A stretch of DNA of 64,000 nucleotides, from NCBI RefSeq assembly GCF_012524165.2, contig NZ_JABACJ020000020.1:38525-102524 (forward strand), given 5' to 3'. The notes beneath the pieces are model-generated. The model ran no database searches and was not told the origin of the DNA. It saw only the letters and a list, made by a program, of their open reading frames with translations. Within the stretch, counting starts at the first letter, position 1, and each line of letters begins with the position of its first letter. This document shows, one piece after another, positions 33,385 to 43,114 of this stretch. Source of the stretch: Faecalicatena faecalis (GTDB lineage Bacteria > Bacillota > Clostridia > Lachnospirales > Lachnospiraceae). The position numbers and the translations under genes are program-made.

Positions 33385-33420
33385 GGAAGTAGCGAAGCGG
33401 ATTCCAAATATCTGCTTTGA
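33385..33420. repeat. 36-base dispersed hairpin repeat, family 2 copy 1
   Basis: GGAAGTAGCGAAGCGGAT followed by TCCAAATATCTGCTTTGA. AAGCGGAT pairs with ATCTGCTT (one G-U pair). Copies of the same 36-base length lie at 47975-48010 and 54853-54888. Here it ends 21 bases before the start of the sigma factor gene, close to its ribosome binding site. Confidence 0.7.
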
Positions 33421-33441
33421 GCTGAAAGGGGGGATTCTGGC

Positions 33442-33891
33442 GTGTTCACGGGACTGGAAGAGGATTACGAGAAGATATACCGGTATTGTTATATGAAGCT
33501 TAAGCACCAACAGACCGCAGAGGATATTACGCAGGAGACCTTCCTTTGTTTTCTGGAGAATTGTACATACAAAGAAATCGGCAGGCGCCTGCCGTTTCTG
33601 TATACCATTGCCAGGAATAAATGTATTGATCAATATCGGGCGAAAAAGACAGAGGGACTCAGTGACAACGTGGCAGACAGTAAAGACAGAAGTCCAGAGG
33701 TTTCCATTGACCTTGAGCGTGCAGTAGTAAAATTGAACAGTGAGGAGCGGGAGCTGATTTTTCTAAGGTATGTCAATGAAGTACCAGTAAATGATATTAG
33801 TAAAATACTGAATATTTCCCGCTTTTCTGTACGCCGAAGAATTCAAAACTGCCTGAAAAAATTGAAAGATACATTAGGGGAAGATTTTTAG
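33442..33891 (+). CDS. ECF-type RNA polymerase sigma factor
   Basis: A 149-residue sigma-70 family protein. Region 2 covers EDYEKIYRYCYMKLKHQQTAEDITQETFLCFLEN and LPFLYTIARNKCIDQYR; region 4 covers LNSEERELIFLRYVNEVPVNDISKILNISRFSVRRRI. No other domains, as expected for the extracytoplasmic-function group. The start is GTG at 33442 with AAGGGGGG 8 bases upstream. It leads an operon with a membrane protein and an ABC-2 exporter, which it probably controls together with itself. Confidence 0.9.
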   Translation: MFTGLEEDYEKIYRYCYMKLKHQQTAEDITQETFLCFLENCTYKEIGRRLPFLYTIARNKCIDQYRAKKTEGLSDNVADSKDRSPEVSIDLERAVVKLNSEERELIFLRYVNEVPVNDISKILNISRFSVRRRIQNCLKKLKDTLGEDF

Positions 33892-33912
33892 GACATGGAA
33901 GGAGGTATTGGC

Positions 33913-34659
33913 TTGCGAAAAAGAATAGAAGAAAAGCTAAGTAAGGATCTGAAACAATTATATAAAGCGCCTGTTCCAGAGGGAAAGGCAGAATTCATCA
34001 GAGAGCTGGAACAGCAGTTGGAACTGATAACAGAGAAGAAGGAGATGTCTAATTTCCAATTTATCTGCCAACAGATTCCTTATATCAGAAAATGGAATTG
34101 GCTGCTGGTAGTCTTAAGCTTTGTGTTTACCGTGCTGGGAATCAAATATATAGATAGACAAGCGGTCTGTCTGACGGCGGCTTTTGTGCCATTTTTGGCA
34201 CTTGCGGCAGTATCGGAGGGCAGCCGTTCTATACAGTATGGTATGGATGAATTGGAGCTGGCGTCCCGGTTTCCATTAAAAGTCATTGCTGCCTCCAGGC
34301 TGTTCCTTTTGGGAGCAAGCAATCTGATCTTACTGACGGTATCCAGCTTTGTTTTAGGAACAAGAGGTACTACCGGAATTTTGTTCAATGGGGCAGTGAT
34401 CATGATACCGTATCTGCTGACCGCCTTCCTGAACTTATTTATTGTAAGGAAGATGCATGGCAGGGAGAGTATTTATGTCTGTCTGGGAGGCACAGTACTG
34501 ATCAGTGGGGTGAATTTGCTGATGAGCGTACCAGAGAATTCAATTTACATGCGGCTGAGTGATAAGAGTCTTCTGCTGATTTTTACAGCAGCAGTCATTA
34601 TGACCATCCGTGAGTGTGTGAAATTTATGAAGCAAACGGAGGAATACGTATGGAGTTAG
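33913..34659 (+). CDS. Membrane protein between sigma factor and ABC exporter
   Basis: A 248-residue protein. The first 60 residues are soluble and charged (RKRIEEKLSKDLKQLYKAPVPEGKAEFIRELEQQLE), followed by about six hydrophobic segments. The position right after an ECF sigma gene and the soluble N-terminus suggest an anti-sigma-type partner, but there is no HxxxCxxC zinc motif. TTG at 33913 is chosen since AAGGAGG lies 7 bases upstream; the ATG at 33895 has no site. Its end overlaps the ATPase gene by 10 bases. Confidence 0.68.
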   Translation: MRKRIEEKLSKDLKQLYKAPVPEGKAEFIRELEQQLELITEKKEMSNFQFICQQIPYIRKWNWLLVVLSFVFTVLGIKYIDRQAVCLTAAFVPFLALAAVSEGSRSIQYGMDELELASRFPLKVIAASRLFLLGASNLILLTVSSFVLGTRGTTGILFNGAVIMIPYLLTAFLNLFIVRKMHGRESIYVCLGGTVLISGVNLLMSVPENSIYMRLSDKSLLLIFTAAVIMTIRECVKFMKQTEEYVWS

Positions 34660-35351
34660 TAATAGATAGACTGACAAAGCAGTATAAAAATAAAATCGCT
34701 GTGGACCGGGTCTCCATAACATTATCACCAGGTGTATATGGTCTGTTAGGGGCGAACGGGGCAGGAAAAACGACGCTGATGCGTATGATCTGTGGAATAT
34801 TGAAGCCTACAGGGGGGACGGTCACCTTTCAGGGAATACCGGTATCTAGTGAAGAATTCAAGGATATGTTGGGATATCTGCCACAGGATTTTGGGTATTA
34901 TCCTGACTTTACAGGGATGGATTTTCTGATGTATATGGCCCTTCTGAAAGGAATCAATAAAACTGCGGCACGGAAGCGATGCAAGGAATTATTGGACCTG
35001 GTCGGGCTTTCAGGAATGGAGAAGAAAAAGATCAAGATCTATTCTGGCGGAATGAAACAGCGTTTGGGAATCGCACAGGCGATTCTGAACCGCCCAAAGC
35101 TCCTTGTGCTGGATGAACCAACAGCGGGGTTGGACCCGAAGGAGAGGGTACGTTTTCGAAACCTGATTGCAGAATTGGGGAAGGAAAATATTGTGCTTCT
35201 TTCCACGCACATTGTGTCCGATGTAGAGAAAATCGCGGACCGCATCCTTATGATGAAGGAGGGGCAGTTGATATTCAATGGGACCTTTGATGCTATCGGG
35301 GAAAAACTAGAGGACTTTTATTTGGAACAGTTTGAGGAGGATGGCATATGA
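34650..35351 (+). CDS. ABC-2 type exporter ATP-binding protein
   Basis: A 233-residue ATPase with Walker A GANGAGKTT, Q-loop LPQDFGYYPDFTG, signature YSGGMKQRLGIA and Walker B LLVLDEPTAGLD. The short form is typical of antibiotic/lantibiotic or unknown-substrate exporters that pair with an ABC-2 permease. ATG 34650 follows ACGGAGGAATACGT; it overlaps both neighbours, so the cluster is translationally coupled. Confidence 0.92.
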   Translation: MELVIDRLTKQYKNKIAVDRVSITLSPGVYGLLGANGAGKTTLMRMICGILKPTGGTVTFQGIPVSSEEFKDMLGYLPQDFGYYPDFTGMDFLMYMALLKGINKTAARKRCKELLDLVGLSGMEKKKIKIYSGGMKQRLGIAQAILNRPKLLVLDEPTAGLDPKERVRFRNLIAELGKENIVLLSTHIVSDVEKIADRILMMKEGQLIFNGTFDAIGEKLEDFYLEQFEEDGI

Positions 35352-36520
35352 AAAATTTCTGGGCATTGACAGGAGTTGAGTATAAGAAATTATTAAAACG
35401 AAAAACAATCTGGGTCACATTGGCGGTCCTCACTGCATTTGCTGTATTTTCTGTATGTGGATCTCTTCTGGGAAACGTATACGTAGAGGGGGAAGCAGTG
35501 AGCACACATTTTGAGATGATTCAACAGGACCGTAGGGCGGCGGCAAAGTTTGAAGGCGAGAAGATCGATGCAGGGATGCTTGATCGTCTGGCAAACCTGG
35601 AGCAAAAAGATTCTGATTCGATACCGACTGACCTGTTTGTCTATGTGGGAACGATACTGAAGAATGCAGGTATGACGGAGGAGTTGGAAGGAAATATGTA
35701 CAGATTTGATGAAGATCTGTATCAGATAAGAGCAAAAGCTCTGGAAGAATACTGGAAGTCTGACGTTTTAGCAACAGGAGAAAAGGCAAGGCTACGGGAG
35801 ATGAATCAAAAGTTAGAGATTCCCTTTACATATCACTACACAAAGGGATATGAGAAAGTAATCAGACTGGAGTATGCTCTTGCTGTCCTGCAGGGGCTGC
35901 TGATCGCTATTTGTATTCCTCTGATTTTTGCGGAGGAGCACCAGAGAAAAACGGCACAGGTAATTATGTGCAGCAGACTGGGGCGAAGCAGCCTGTTTCG
36001 GGCAAAAATATTTACCGGGATTACATTTTCTGTCTTGGGAACGCTTCTTTTATTTGCTGCGATACTGATACCTGCGGCGTTGATCTATGGGATGGGCGGA
36101 TTCCAGACACCGATTCAGGTATACTTCCCGATGCTGCCATGGAACTTGAACATGGGACAGATGATGCTCATACTTTTGGGAATCGGGCTTTTATCAGCAA
36201 TCCTCAGGAGTGTCATTGCCATGCTTCTGGCGGAAAAATTCAGGAGCAGCACAGTTCCGATGGCAATTCTGGTAGGCTTTCTGATTCTGAGCAGTTTCAT
36301 TGAAATACCGGGTCAGTTCAGGGTTCTATCCAGAGTATGGGCCTGCATCCCAGGGAATTTTATGAATGCAGTGGATGCGTTTGGCAATAAGCTGATTTCT
36401 ATGTTTGGTAATTACGCTGGAATCTGGCAGGCGGGTCCTATCTTTTATCTGATCTTAAGTCTCGTACTGATTGGAATCCTATTTAGTATTTATAGTACCT
36501 ATCAGGTAAAGGAAAAGTAA
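35348..36520 (+). CDS. ABC-2 type permease
   Basis: A 390-residue membrane protein. One membrane segment near the N-terminus (TIWVTLAVLTAFAVFSVCGSL) is followed by a soluble extracellular region of about 140 residues and then five hydrophobic segments (from about 175). This topology is that of ABC-2 exporters. ATG overlaps the stop of the ATPase by 4 bases, with GAGGAGG upstream. The substrate is unknown; control by the ECF sigma factor suggests envelope stress. Confidence 0.82.
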   Translation: MKNFWALTGVEYKKLLKRKTIWVTLAVLTAFAVFSVCGSLLGNVYVEGEAVSTHFEMIQQDRRAAAKFEGEKIDAGMLDRLANLEQKDSDSIPTDLFVYVGTILKNAGMTEELEGNMYRFDEDLYQIRAKALEEYWKSDVLATGEKARLREMNQKLEIPFTYHYTKGYEKVIRLEYALAVLQGLLIAICIPLIFAEEHQRKTAQVIMCSRLGRSSLFRAKIFTGITFSVLGTLLLFAAILIPAALIYGMGGFQTPIQVYFPMLPWNLNMGQMMLILLGIGLLSAILRSVIAMLLAEKFRSSTVPMAILVGFLILSSFIEIPGQFRVLSRVWACIPGNFMNAVDAFGNKLISMFGNYAGIWQAGPIFYLILSLVLIGILFSIYSTYQVKEK

Positions 36521-36561
36521 TCAGCTCCTTTTCGCTGACAGCGCAAATCAAGAAAAACAGC

Positions 36562-37038
36562 CTATCTTTTTTTATAAAGCTGTATCAGGAAATAAATCAT
36601 AGGCCCGAACGTTAAAATCAGAGTTCCAGGCAGGAACCATGCAGGCAGCGGGCGGGCCGTGGTAGTGTTGACTGTAATAAAGGTAAAGACGAACACCATG
36701 ACCAATTTCATAGTTACAATCATATTTTTCACAATCGTATAGATCCGGAGCTGATTTTTCCTTGTTACCTCTACACCTGTATTCCAAACCTGCGGATGGC
36801 GTTCTAACAGTCCAATGCCCAGATACATAAGGACAGCGACGATTGGGCAGAATAATATTTCATATTTTGAGCCCCAACGGTCAATCTCTCCGACACCGTT
36901 ATAATGTGCAGGAAGCTGGTCGGGGAGCTGCTGCCAATTGATGATGAGCCAGATAAAGGTTCCAGCCAGCATTATGATGCAGGCCAGGTTGACGGCCCGG
37001 TGGTATTTGGTACGGGGAATTTCAAGTTTTTCGTTCAT
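36562..37038 (-). CDS. DUF1648 domain membrane protein
   Basis: A 158-residue membrane protein with about four hydrophobic segments. WQQLPDQLPAHYNGVGEIDRWGSKYE, after the first segment, is the DUF1648 motif found in SdpI-like and related membrane proteins. It lacks the remainder of SdpI, so an immunity role is not implied. The ATG at 37038 is chosen because AGGCGGCG lies upstream; an in-frame ATG 21 bases earlier has no site. Convergent with the ABC permease. Confidence 0.78.
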   Translation of the reverse strand: MNEKLEIPRTKYHRAVNLACIIMLAGTFIWLIINWQQLPDQLPAHYNGVGEIDRWGSKYEILFCPIVAVLMYLGIGLLERHPQVWNTGVEVTRKNQLRIYTIVKNMIVTMKLVMVFVFTFITVNTTTARPLPAWFLPGTLILTFGPMIYFLIQLYKKR

Positions 37039-37226
37039 AGAAACGCCGCCTTTCTTCATGGACTGATCTAGGTCAGTACATTTGTTGACCTTATTATATA
37101 TTCCGATGTAAAATAGTACAATAAAATATTTGCTAATTCATGGGATTCAAGGTATACTTACAGGGTATCGGAGGAAGAATCAAAGCAGGGTAGGAAGACT
37201 TTGGTGTAATAGAAGGAGATTTATCA

Positions 37227-38048
37227 ATGAAGTTAGGTGAAAAACAGGTATTAACTGTTGTAAAAAAAGTGGATTTTGGAGTTTATCTTGGAACGGATGA
37301 GGAGCGCGTCCTTCTGCCGAAAAAGCAGGTGCCAGAAGGTGTTGAACCAGGTGATCCGGTTGAGGTGTTTTTATACAGAGATTCTGATGACAGGCTGATT
37401 GCGACTACACATGAACCGAAGATCACGCTGGGACAACTGGCGGTCCTTAAGGTAGCCGATGTAGGACGACTGGGAGCATTCTTAGACTGGGGATTGGAAA
37501 AGGATCTGTTCCTTCCATTTAAAGAGCAGACGGTCAAAGTACAGAAGGGTGATTCCTGTCTGGTATCTCTTTATATTGATAAGAGTGGCAGACTTTGCGC
37601 TACAATGAAGGTATATCATCTTCTGTCCACGGAATCCCCATATAAGAAGGACGACAGAGTTAGCGGGATGATTTATGATACCAGTGATGAATTTGGCATG
37701 TTCGTGGCAGTAGATAACAAATATTCTGCCCGGATACCAAAGAAGGATATCTGTAAGGGATTGAAGGTAGGCAGAGTCGTGGAAGCACGTGTGGCCGCTG
37801 TAAAAGAGGACGGTAAACTGGATCTGAGCGTGCGTGATAAGATTCCAGAGCAGATGGATAAGGATGCACAGTACATTATGAAAGTAATGCAGGGATATGA
37901 CGGGGAACTGCCATTTACAGACAAGGCTGACCCGGAGACGATCAAGGATGAACTGAACATGAGCAAGGCCGCATTCAAGCGTGCTGTGGGACGTCTTCTC
38001 AAAGCTGGAAAGATTGAAATCCTGGAAAAAGGCATCCGCATCCGCTAA
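37227..38048 (+). CDS. cvfB: S1 RNA-binding domain protein, CvfB type
   Basis: A 273-residue RNA-binding protein made of S1-type OB folds and a C-terminal winged helix. First segment LTVVKKVDFGVYLGTDEERVLLPKKQVP; second GQLAVLKVADVGRLGAFLDWGLEKDLFLPF; third GMIYDTSDEFGMFVAVDNKYSARIPKKD; the end NMSKAAFKRAVGRLLKAGKIEI is the winged helix. CvfB of Staphylococcus affects virulence gene expression; the role in commensal Clostridia is not known. Site AGAAGGAGATTTATCA. Confidence 0.88.
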   Translation: MKLGEKQVLTVVKKVDFGVYLGTDEERVLLPKKQVPEGVEPGDPVEVFLYRDSDDRLIATTHEPKITLGQLAVLKVADVGRLGAFLDWGLEKDLFLPFKEQTVKVQKGDSCLVSLYIDKSGRLCATMKVYHLLSTESPYKKDDRVSGMIYDTSDEFGMFVAVDNKYSARIPKKDICKGLKVGRVVEARVAAVKEDGKLDLSVRDKIPEQMDKDAQYIMKVMQGYDGELPFTDKADPETIKDELNMSKAAFKRAVGRLLKAGKIEILEKGIRIR

Positions 38049-38121
38049 AAAAATATTGCAATCCTCCTAAAATAGGATATAATAGGAGAGGAAGAAGTAG
38101 ATTGAAAGGAGATAGAGTAGA

Positions 38122-38361
38122 ATGAAAGTACAGAACATCACAGACATAGACGCATTTTTTAAAGTAGTTGATCAGTGTAAAGGAAGAGTAGAGTTAGTAA
38201 CAGGAGAGGGAGACAGACTGAACTTAAAGTCAAAGCTTTCTCAGTATGTTTCCATGGCGAACATCTTCTCTAACGGTGAGATTCCGGAACTTGAGATTAT
38301 TGCATATGAAAAAGAAGATACAGACAGACTGATCGGTTTCATGATTAATGGTGGACAATAA
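38122..38361 (+). CDS. Small HPr-fold-like protein lacking His15
   Basis: A 79-residue protein. VELVTGEGDRLNLKSKLSQYVSMANIFSNGEIPELEII can be aligned by eye with the region around Ser46 of HPr (NLKSIMGVMSL), keeping the serine, while the N-terminal phospho-histidine region has no His. A second protein of the kind is encoded at 54596-54838. In some genomes similar proteins carry the doubtful name polya polymerase. Strong site GAAAGGAG and a terminator downstream show it is a real monocistronic gene. A Crh-like regulatory role is an inference. Confidence 0.68.
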   Translation: MKVQNITDIDAFFKVVDQCKGRVELVTGEGDRLNLKSKLSQYVSMANIFSNGEIPELEIIAYEKEDTDRLIGFMINGGQ

Positions 38362-38396
38362 GATCAGCAGTACATAAGTGAGAAGGAAGCATATAG

Positions 38397-38429
38397 AAGG
38401 GTAGTCTCTGTCAGGGACCGCCCTTTTTT
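38397..38429 (+). terminator. Terminator between the HPr-like gene and dnaE
   Basis: AAGGGTAGTCTCT (38397-38409) pairs with AGGGACCGCCCTT (38413-38425) with two G-U pairs and one mismatch, then TTTTTT. Confidence 0.75.
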
Positions 38430-38458
38430 CACATAAATACAGGCAGCAGAGGTGAACA

Positions 38459-41400
38459 ATGGATTTTGCACATTTACATGTCCATACAGAATATAGTCTT
38501 CTGGATGGTTCGAACAAGATAAAAGAATATGTGGCAAGAGTAAAAGAGCTGGGAATGAACAGTGCGGCAATTACAGACCATGGTGTGATGTATGGTGTGA
38601 TTGACTTTTACCGCGAGGCAAAAAGCCAGGGAATCAAGCCAATCCTTGGATGTGAAGTGTATGTTGCTCCGAATTCCAGGTTCGATAGAGAGATTGCCGG
38701 GGGAGAGGACCGTTATTACCATCTTGTTCTGCTGGCGGAGAACAATACCGGGTATGCGAACCTGATGAAGATTGTATCCCGGGGATTTGTGGAAGGATAT
38801 TATTACAAACCGCGAGTGGATAAAGCGCTTCTTCGTGAGTATCACGAGGGGATCATTGCATTGAGCGCCTGTCTGGCAGGTGAGGTGCAGCGTTATCTTA
38901 CCAAGGGATTGTACGATGAGGCAGTGAAGTCGGCTTTGGAATACCAGGAGATCTTTGGAAAGGACAATTATTTTCTGGAGCTGCAGGACCATGGCATCCC
39001 GGACCAGGCACTTGTCAATCAACAGCTTTTAAAGATGTCGCGGGAACTGGACATTGACCTGGTAGCTACCAACGACGTACATTATACCTATGCGGAGGAT
39101 GAGAAGCCCCACGATATCCTGCTCTGCATCCAGACCGGCAAGAAGCTGGAGGATGAGAACAGGATGCGTTATGAGGGCGGGCAGTATTACGTCAAGTCCC
39201 CGGAGGAGATGGCGCAGCTATTCCCTTATGCCCTGGAGGCATTGGACAACACACAGCGAATCGCCGACCGCTGTGAGGTAGAGATTGAATTCGGTGTGAC
39301 GAAGCTCCCGAAATATGATGTGCCTGACGGCATGACATCCTGGGAGTATTTGAATAAGCTTTGTTATGAAGGATTAGAGAAGCATTACGGTAACCCATCT
39401 TCGGAATTGAAGGACCGCTTGAAATATGAGCTGGATATCATCCAGAATATGGGATACGTGGATTACTTTCTCATCGTATGGGATTTCATTAAATATGCGA
39501 AGGATCATGGGATTCCGGTAGGGCCGGGACGTGGATCGGCTGCGGGAAGTATCGTTTCCTATTGCCTGGAAATTACGAATATTGATCCAATCAGATATCA
39601 GCTTCTGTTCGAGCGTTTCCTGAATCCAGAACGTGTATCCATGCCTGATATCGACGTGGATTTCTGTTATGAAAGACGCCAGGAGGTCATAGATTATGTG
39701 GTACGCAAGTACGGCAAGGACAGAGTGGTACAGATCGTGACCTTCGGAACGTTGGCGGCCCGGGGTGTTATTCGGGATGTGGGACGTGTGATGGACCTGC
39801 CATACGCGTTTGTAGATTCCATCGCGAAAATGATTCCAACAGAGCTGAATATTACGATTGATAAGGCATTGAAGATGAATCCTGAGCTCAGGAAGACGTA
39901 TGAGACAGATGAGCAGGTCAAATATCTGATCGACATGTCCAGACGTCTGGAGGGACTCCCGAGACACAGCTCCATGCACGCGGCCGGGGTCGTGATCAGT
40001 CAGAAATCGGTGGATGAATATGTTCCCCTGTCCCGGGCACAGGATGGTTCGATCACTACGCAGTTTACCATGACCACGCTGGAGGAGCTGGGACTTCTTA
40101 AGATGGATTTCCTGGGACTGCGTACTCTGACGGTGATTCAGAATGCGGTACACATGGCGAGAGAGAAGACTCCTGGCCTGAATATGGACGAGATTGACTA
40201 TAACGATAAAGAGGTGCTCGATTATATCGGAACGGGCAAGACGGATGGAATCTTCCAGTTGGAGAGTGCGGGGATGAAGAGCTTTATGAAGGAGCTAAAG
40301 CCCCACAGTCTGGAGGATATTATCGCCGGTATCTCACTATATCGTCCGGGGCCCATGGATTTTATCCCGCAGTATATCCGCGGTAAGAATGATGCCTCTT
40401 CCATTACCTATGATTGTCCGCAGTTGGAACCGATTCTGGAACCTACCTATGGCTGTATTGTCTATCAGGAACAGGTTATGCAGATCGTACGTGACCTGGC
40501 TGGGTATACCCTGGGACGAAGCGATCTTCTGCGCCGTGCCATGTCCAAGAAAAAGGGCGATGTCATGCAGAAGGAGCGGGAGATTTTTGTACATGGGGAC
40601 CAGGAAAACGGGGTTCCTGGGTGTATTGCCAACGGAATCGATGAGAAGACGGCGAATAAGATCTATGATGAGATGATCGATTTCGCAAAATACGCATTCA
40701 ATAAGTCCCACGCGGCTGCATATGCGGTGGTTGCCTACCAGACAGCCTATCTGAAATATTACTATCCCGTGGAGTTCATGGCAGCACTTATGACATCCGT
40801 GATTGAAAATCCGCCCAAGGTGGCAGAATATATCTATGCCTGCCGGCAGATGAATATTCAGATCCTGCCGCCGGACATCAACCGTGGAATCGCAAATTTT
40901 TCTGTTGACGAAGGGAATATCCGGTATGGACTTGCTGCGATCAAGGGGGTAGGTAAGCCGGTCATTGAGGCCATCGTGGCAGACCGCAAGGAGTTCGGGC
41001 AGTTTAAGAATCTGGAGGATTTTATCAGCAGACTATCTGTGAAGGAGATCCTCAACAAACGTGTCATTGAGAACTTTATCAAATCGGGTGCGCTGGACGG
41101 TCTGGGTGGAACAAGAAAGCAGTTCATGAGTATCTACATCCAGATCGTGGACCATGTGAACCAAGAGAAGAAGTATGCCATGACCGGGCAGATGACGCTT
41201 TTCGACCTGGTGGACGAGGATCAGAAGAGTGAGTTCGAAATCAAGCTTCCCGATGTGGGAGAGTATTCGAAGGAGAATCTCCTGGCATTTGAAAAAGAGG
41301 TGCTCGGTATCTATATCAGCGGACATCCACTGGAGGAATACGAGGAGAAATGGCGGAAGTCTATCTCAGCTACAACGGCGGATTTCCAGCCTGATGAGGA

Positions 41401-41932
41401 GACAGGAAGGACCAAGGTACATGACGGTGCGCGGGAAATCATCGGCGGCATGATTACGGATAAGACGGTCAAGCATACGAGAACGAACCAGATGATGGCG
41501 TTTTTGACGGTGGAAGATCTGGTCGGGACAGTCGAGGTGGTTGTATTTCCGAGAGATTATGAGAAGAACCGCGTACTTCTCGAGGTAGATAACAAGGTAT
41601 TTATCAAAGGCCGGGTATCTGAAGAGGACGAGAAGGCGAGCAAGCTGATCTGTGAGAAAATCATACCGTTCGAACAGACAAAGAAAGAATTGTGGATTCA
41701 ATTTCCGAGCAAGGCGGCATTTCTTGAAGAGGAGCAGATAGTATATGGTTATTTGGCAGACTCAGAGGGAGAGGACGAGGTCGTGATCTACTGTCAGGCA
41801 GAGCGGGCAGTCAAGCGCCTTCCAAGGAACCGTAATATCAGTATCGGGCAGCAGGTATTAGGCAGATTAATGAACCATTACGGCGAAAAGCGGGTAAAAG
41901 TGGTAGAAAAACCTATTGAAAACCATATATAA
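38459..41932 (+). CDS. dnaE: DNA polymerase III alpha subunit
   Basis: An 1157-residue replicative polymerase of the DnaE class. An N-terminal PHP domain (HLHVHTEYSLLDG and AITDHGVMYGVIDFY, residues 1-about 200) precedes the polymerase core with GPGRGSAAGSIVSYCLEIT, the catalytic aspartates in MPDIDVDF and RPGPMDFIPQYIRGK. A helix-hairpin-helix region (GLAAIKGVGKPVIEAI) and an OB fold (GGMITDKTVKHTRTNQMMAFLTVED) follow. Length is normal. Site AGAGGTGAACA; preceded by a terminator, so probably has its own promoter. Confidence 0.97.
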   Translation: MDFAHLHVHTEYSLLDGSNKIKEYVARVKELGMNSAAITDHGVMYGVIDFYREAKSQGIKPILGCEVYVAPNSRFDREIAGGEDRYYHLVLLAENNTGYANLMKIVSRGFVEGYYYKPRVDKALLREYHEGIIALSACLAGEVQRYLTKGLYDEAVKSALEYQEIFGKDNYFLELQDHGIPDQALVNQQLLKMSRELDIDLVATNDVHYTYAEDEKPHDILLCIQTGKKLEDENRMRYEGGQYYVKSPEEMAQLFPYALEALDNTQRIADRCEVEIEFGVTKLPKYDVPDGMTSWEYLNKLCYEGLEKHYGNPSSELKDRLKYELDIIQNMGYVDYFLIVWDFIKYAKDHGIPVGPGRGSAAGSIVSYCLEITNIDPIRYQLLFERFLNPERVSMPDIDVDFCYERRQEVIDYVVRKYGKDRVVQIVTFGTLAARGVIRDVGRVMDLPYAFVDSIAKMIPTELNITIDKALKMNPELRKTYETDEQVKYLIDMSRRLEGLPRHSSMHAAGVVISQKSVDEYVPLSRAQDGSITTQFTMTTLEELGLLKMDFLGLRTLTVIQNAVHMAREKTPGLNMDEIDYNDKEVLDYIGTGKTDGIFQLESAGMKSFMKELKPHSLEDIIAGISLYRPGPMDFIPQYIRGKNDASSITYDCPQLEPILEPTYGCIVYQEQVMQIVRDLAGYTLGRSDLLRRAMSKKKGDVMQKEREIFVHGDQENGVPGCIANGIDEKTANKIYDEMIDFAKYAFNKSHAAAYAVVAYQTAYLKYYYPVEFMAALMTSVIENPPKVAEYIYACRQMNIQILPPDINRGIANFSVDEGNIRYGLAAIKGVGKPVIEAIVADRKEFGQFKNLEDFISRLSVKEILNKRVIENFIKSGALDGLGGTRKQFMSIYIQIVDHVNQEKKYAMTGQMTLFDLVDEDQKSEFEIKLPDVGEYSKENLLAFEKEVLGIYISGHPLEEYEEKWRKSISATTADFQPDEETGRTKVHDGAREIIGGMITDKTVKHTRTNQMMAFLTVEDLVGTVEVVVFPRDYEKNRVLLEVDNKVFIKGRVSEEDEKASKLICEKIIPFEQTKKELWIQFPSKAAFLEEEQIVYGYLADSEGEDEVVIYCQAERAVKRLPRNRNISIGQQVLGRLMNHYGEKRVKVVEKPIENHI

Positions 41933-42079
41933 ATAGGTTAGAATAATACCCGAAGTGTTAAAAAATAAGCAAAGTAGGTCCTGTTAAGTGTGAGGGACGC
42001 CGCACTGGGAAAAGATGCCGGCTGCGGAAAGTTTTTCAGTGAACTTTATGATTAGGTAGGGATTTTTAGAAAGGTGGAT

Positions 42080-43102
42080 ATGAACATGGCAGAAACAAAA
42101 GCAAAGAAGGAAAGCCTCCTGGATGAGATTGAGGATCAGATTCGCACAATTGGAGTTCTGACCAGTGGTGGAGATGCTCCGGGAATGAACGCAGCAATCC
42201 GTGCTGTCACAAGAACAGCGCTTTCTAAAGGACTGAAGGTCCGTGGAATCAGAAGAGGATATCATGGTCTTCTGAAAGAGGAAATTATAGATTTATCTGC
42301 CCGTGATGTATCTGATACAATTCAGCGCGGAGGTACCATCCTCCAGACAGCACGCTGTCAGGCGATGCGTACAGAAGAGGGACAGCAGAAAGCAGCAGCG
42401 ATCTGCAAGAAATATGGAATTGATGGGCTGGTAGTAATCGGTGGAGACGGTTCTTTTGCCGGTGCACAGAAGCTATCACACCTTGGAGTCAATACAGTAG
42501 GACTTCCGGGAACAATTGACCTGGATATCGCATGTACAGATTATACGATTGGTTTTGACACTGCAGTCAATACAGCAATGGAAGCGATCGATAAGGTGCG
42601 TGATACTTCTACCTCTCACGAGAGATGCAGTATCATTGAGGTTATGGGACGTGACGCAGGCTATCTGGCTCTGTGGTGCGGTATTGCCAATGGTGCAGAG
42701 AGAATCTTGATGCCAGAGGAGAAGGATTATGATGAGGCGGCACTGATTGCGGATATCATGGCAAATAAAAAACGCGGTAAGAAGAACTACATCATCATCA
42801 ATGCAGAGGGTGTCGGCGATTCTATCAATATGGCAAAGAGAATTGAGGAAGCGACCGGAATCGAGACACGTGCAACGATTCTGGGACACATGCAGCGCGG
42901 TGGGAGCCCGACATGTAAGGACAGAGTATATGCGTCTACTATGGGTGCTATGGCAGTAGAACTTCTCTGTGCAGGAAAGTCCAACCGCGTCGTTGGTTAT
43001 AAGAACGGAAGATTCGTAGATTACGATATCGAGGAAGCTCTGTCCATGAAGAAAGAGATTCCTGCACACCAGTATGAAATCGCAAAAATATTAGCAATCT
43101 AG
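42080..43102 (+). CDS. pfkA: ATP-dependent 6-phosphofructokinase
   Basis: A 340-residue glycolytic enzyme that phosphorylates fructose 6-phosphate. ATP site TSGGDAPGMNAAIR; GGDGSFAGAQKLS has the Gly of ATP-dependent forms (PPi-dependent forms have Asp there); catalytic TIDLDIACTDYTIGFDTA; substrate contacts EVMGRDAGYLA and HMQRGGSPTCKDR. The N-terminus is about 20 residues longer than the standard form. ATG at 42080 has AAAGG at 5-6 bases; a GTG 6 bases earlier and an ATG 6 later are alternatives. murI follows 12 bases on. Confidence 0.93.
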   Translation: MNMAETKAKKESLLDEIEDQIRTIGVLTSGGDAPGMNAAIRAVTRTALSKGLKVRGIRRGYHGLLKEEIIDLSARDVSDTIQRGGTILQTARCQAMRTEEGQQKAAAICKKYGIDGLVVIGGDGSFAGAQKLSHLGVNTVGLPGTIDLDIACTDYTIGFDTAVNTAMEAIDKVRDTSTSHERCSIIEVMGRDAGYLALWCGIANGAERILMPEEKDYDEAALIADIMANKKRGKKNYIIINAEGVGDSINMAKRIEEATGIETRATILGHMQRGGSPTCKDRVYASTMGAMAVELLCAGKSNRVVGYKNGRFVDYDIEEALSMKKEIPAHQYEIAKILAI

Positions 43103-43114
43103 GAGACGAGTGCA

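Noticed and set aside
36562..37038. SdpI-type immunity protein
   Set aside because: Only the DUF1648 part is present; the second SdpI domain and a neighbouring toxin or ArsR-type regulator are missing.
39374..40153. Open frame of about 259 codons opposite dnaE
   Set aside because: Antisense shadow of the dnaE polymerase core, with no recognisable motif and no ribosome binding site.
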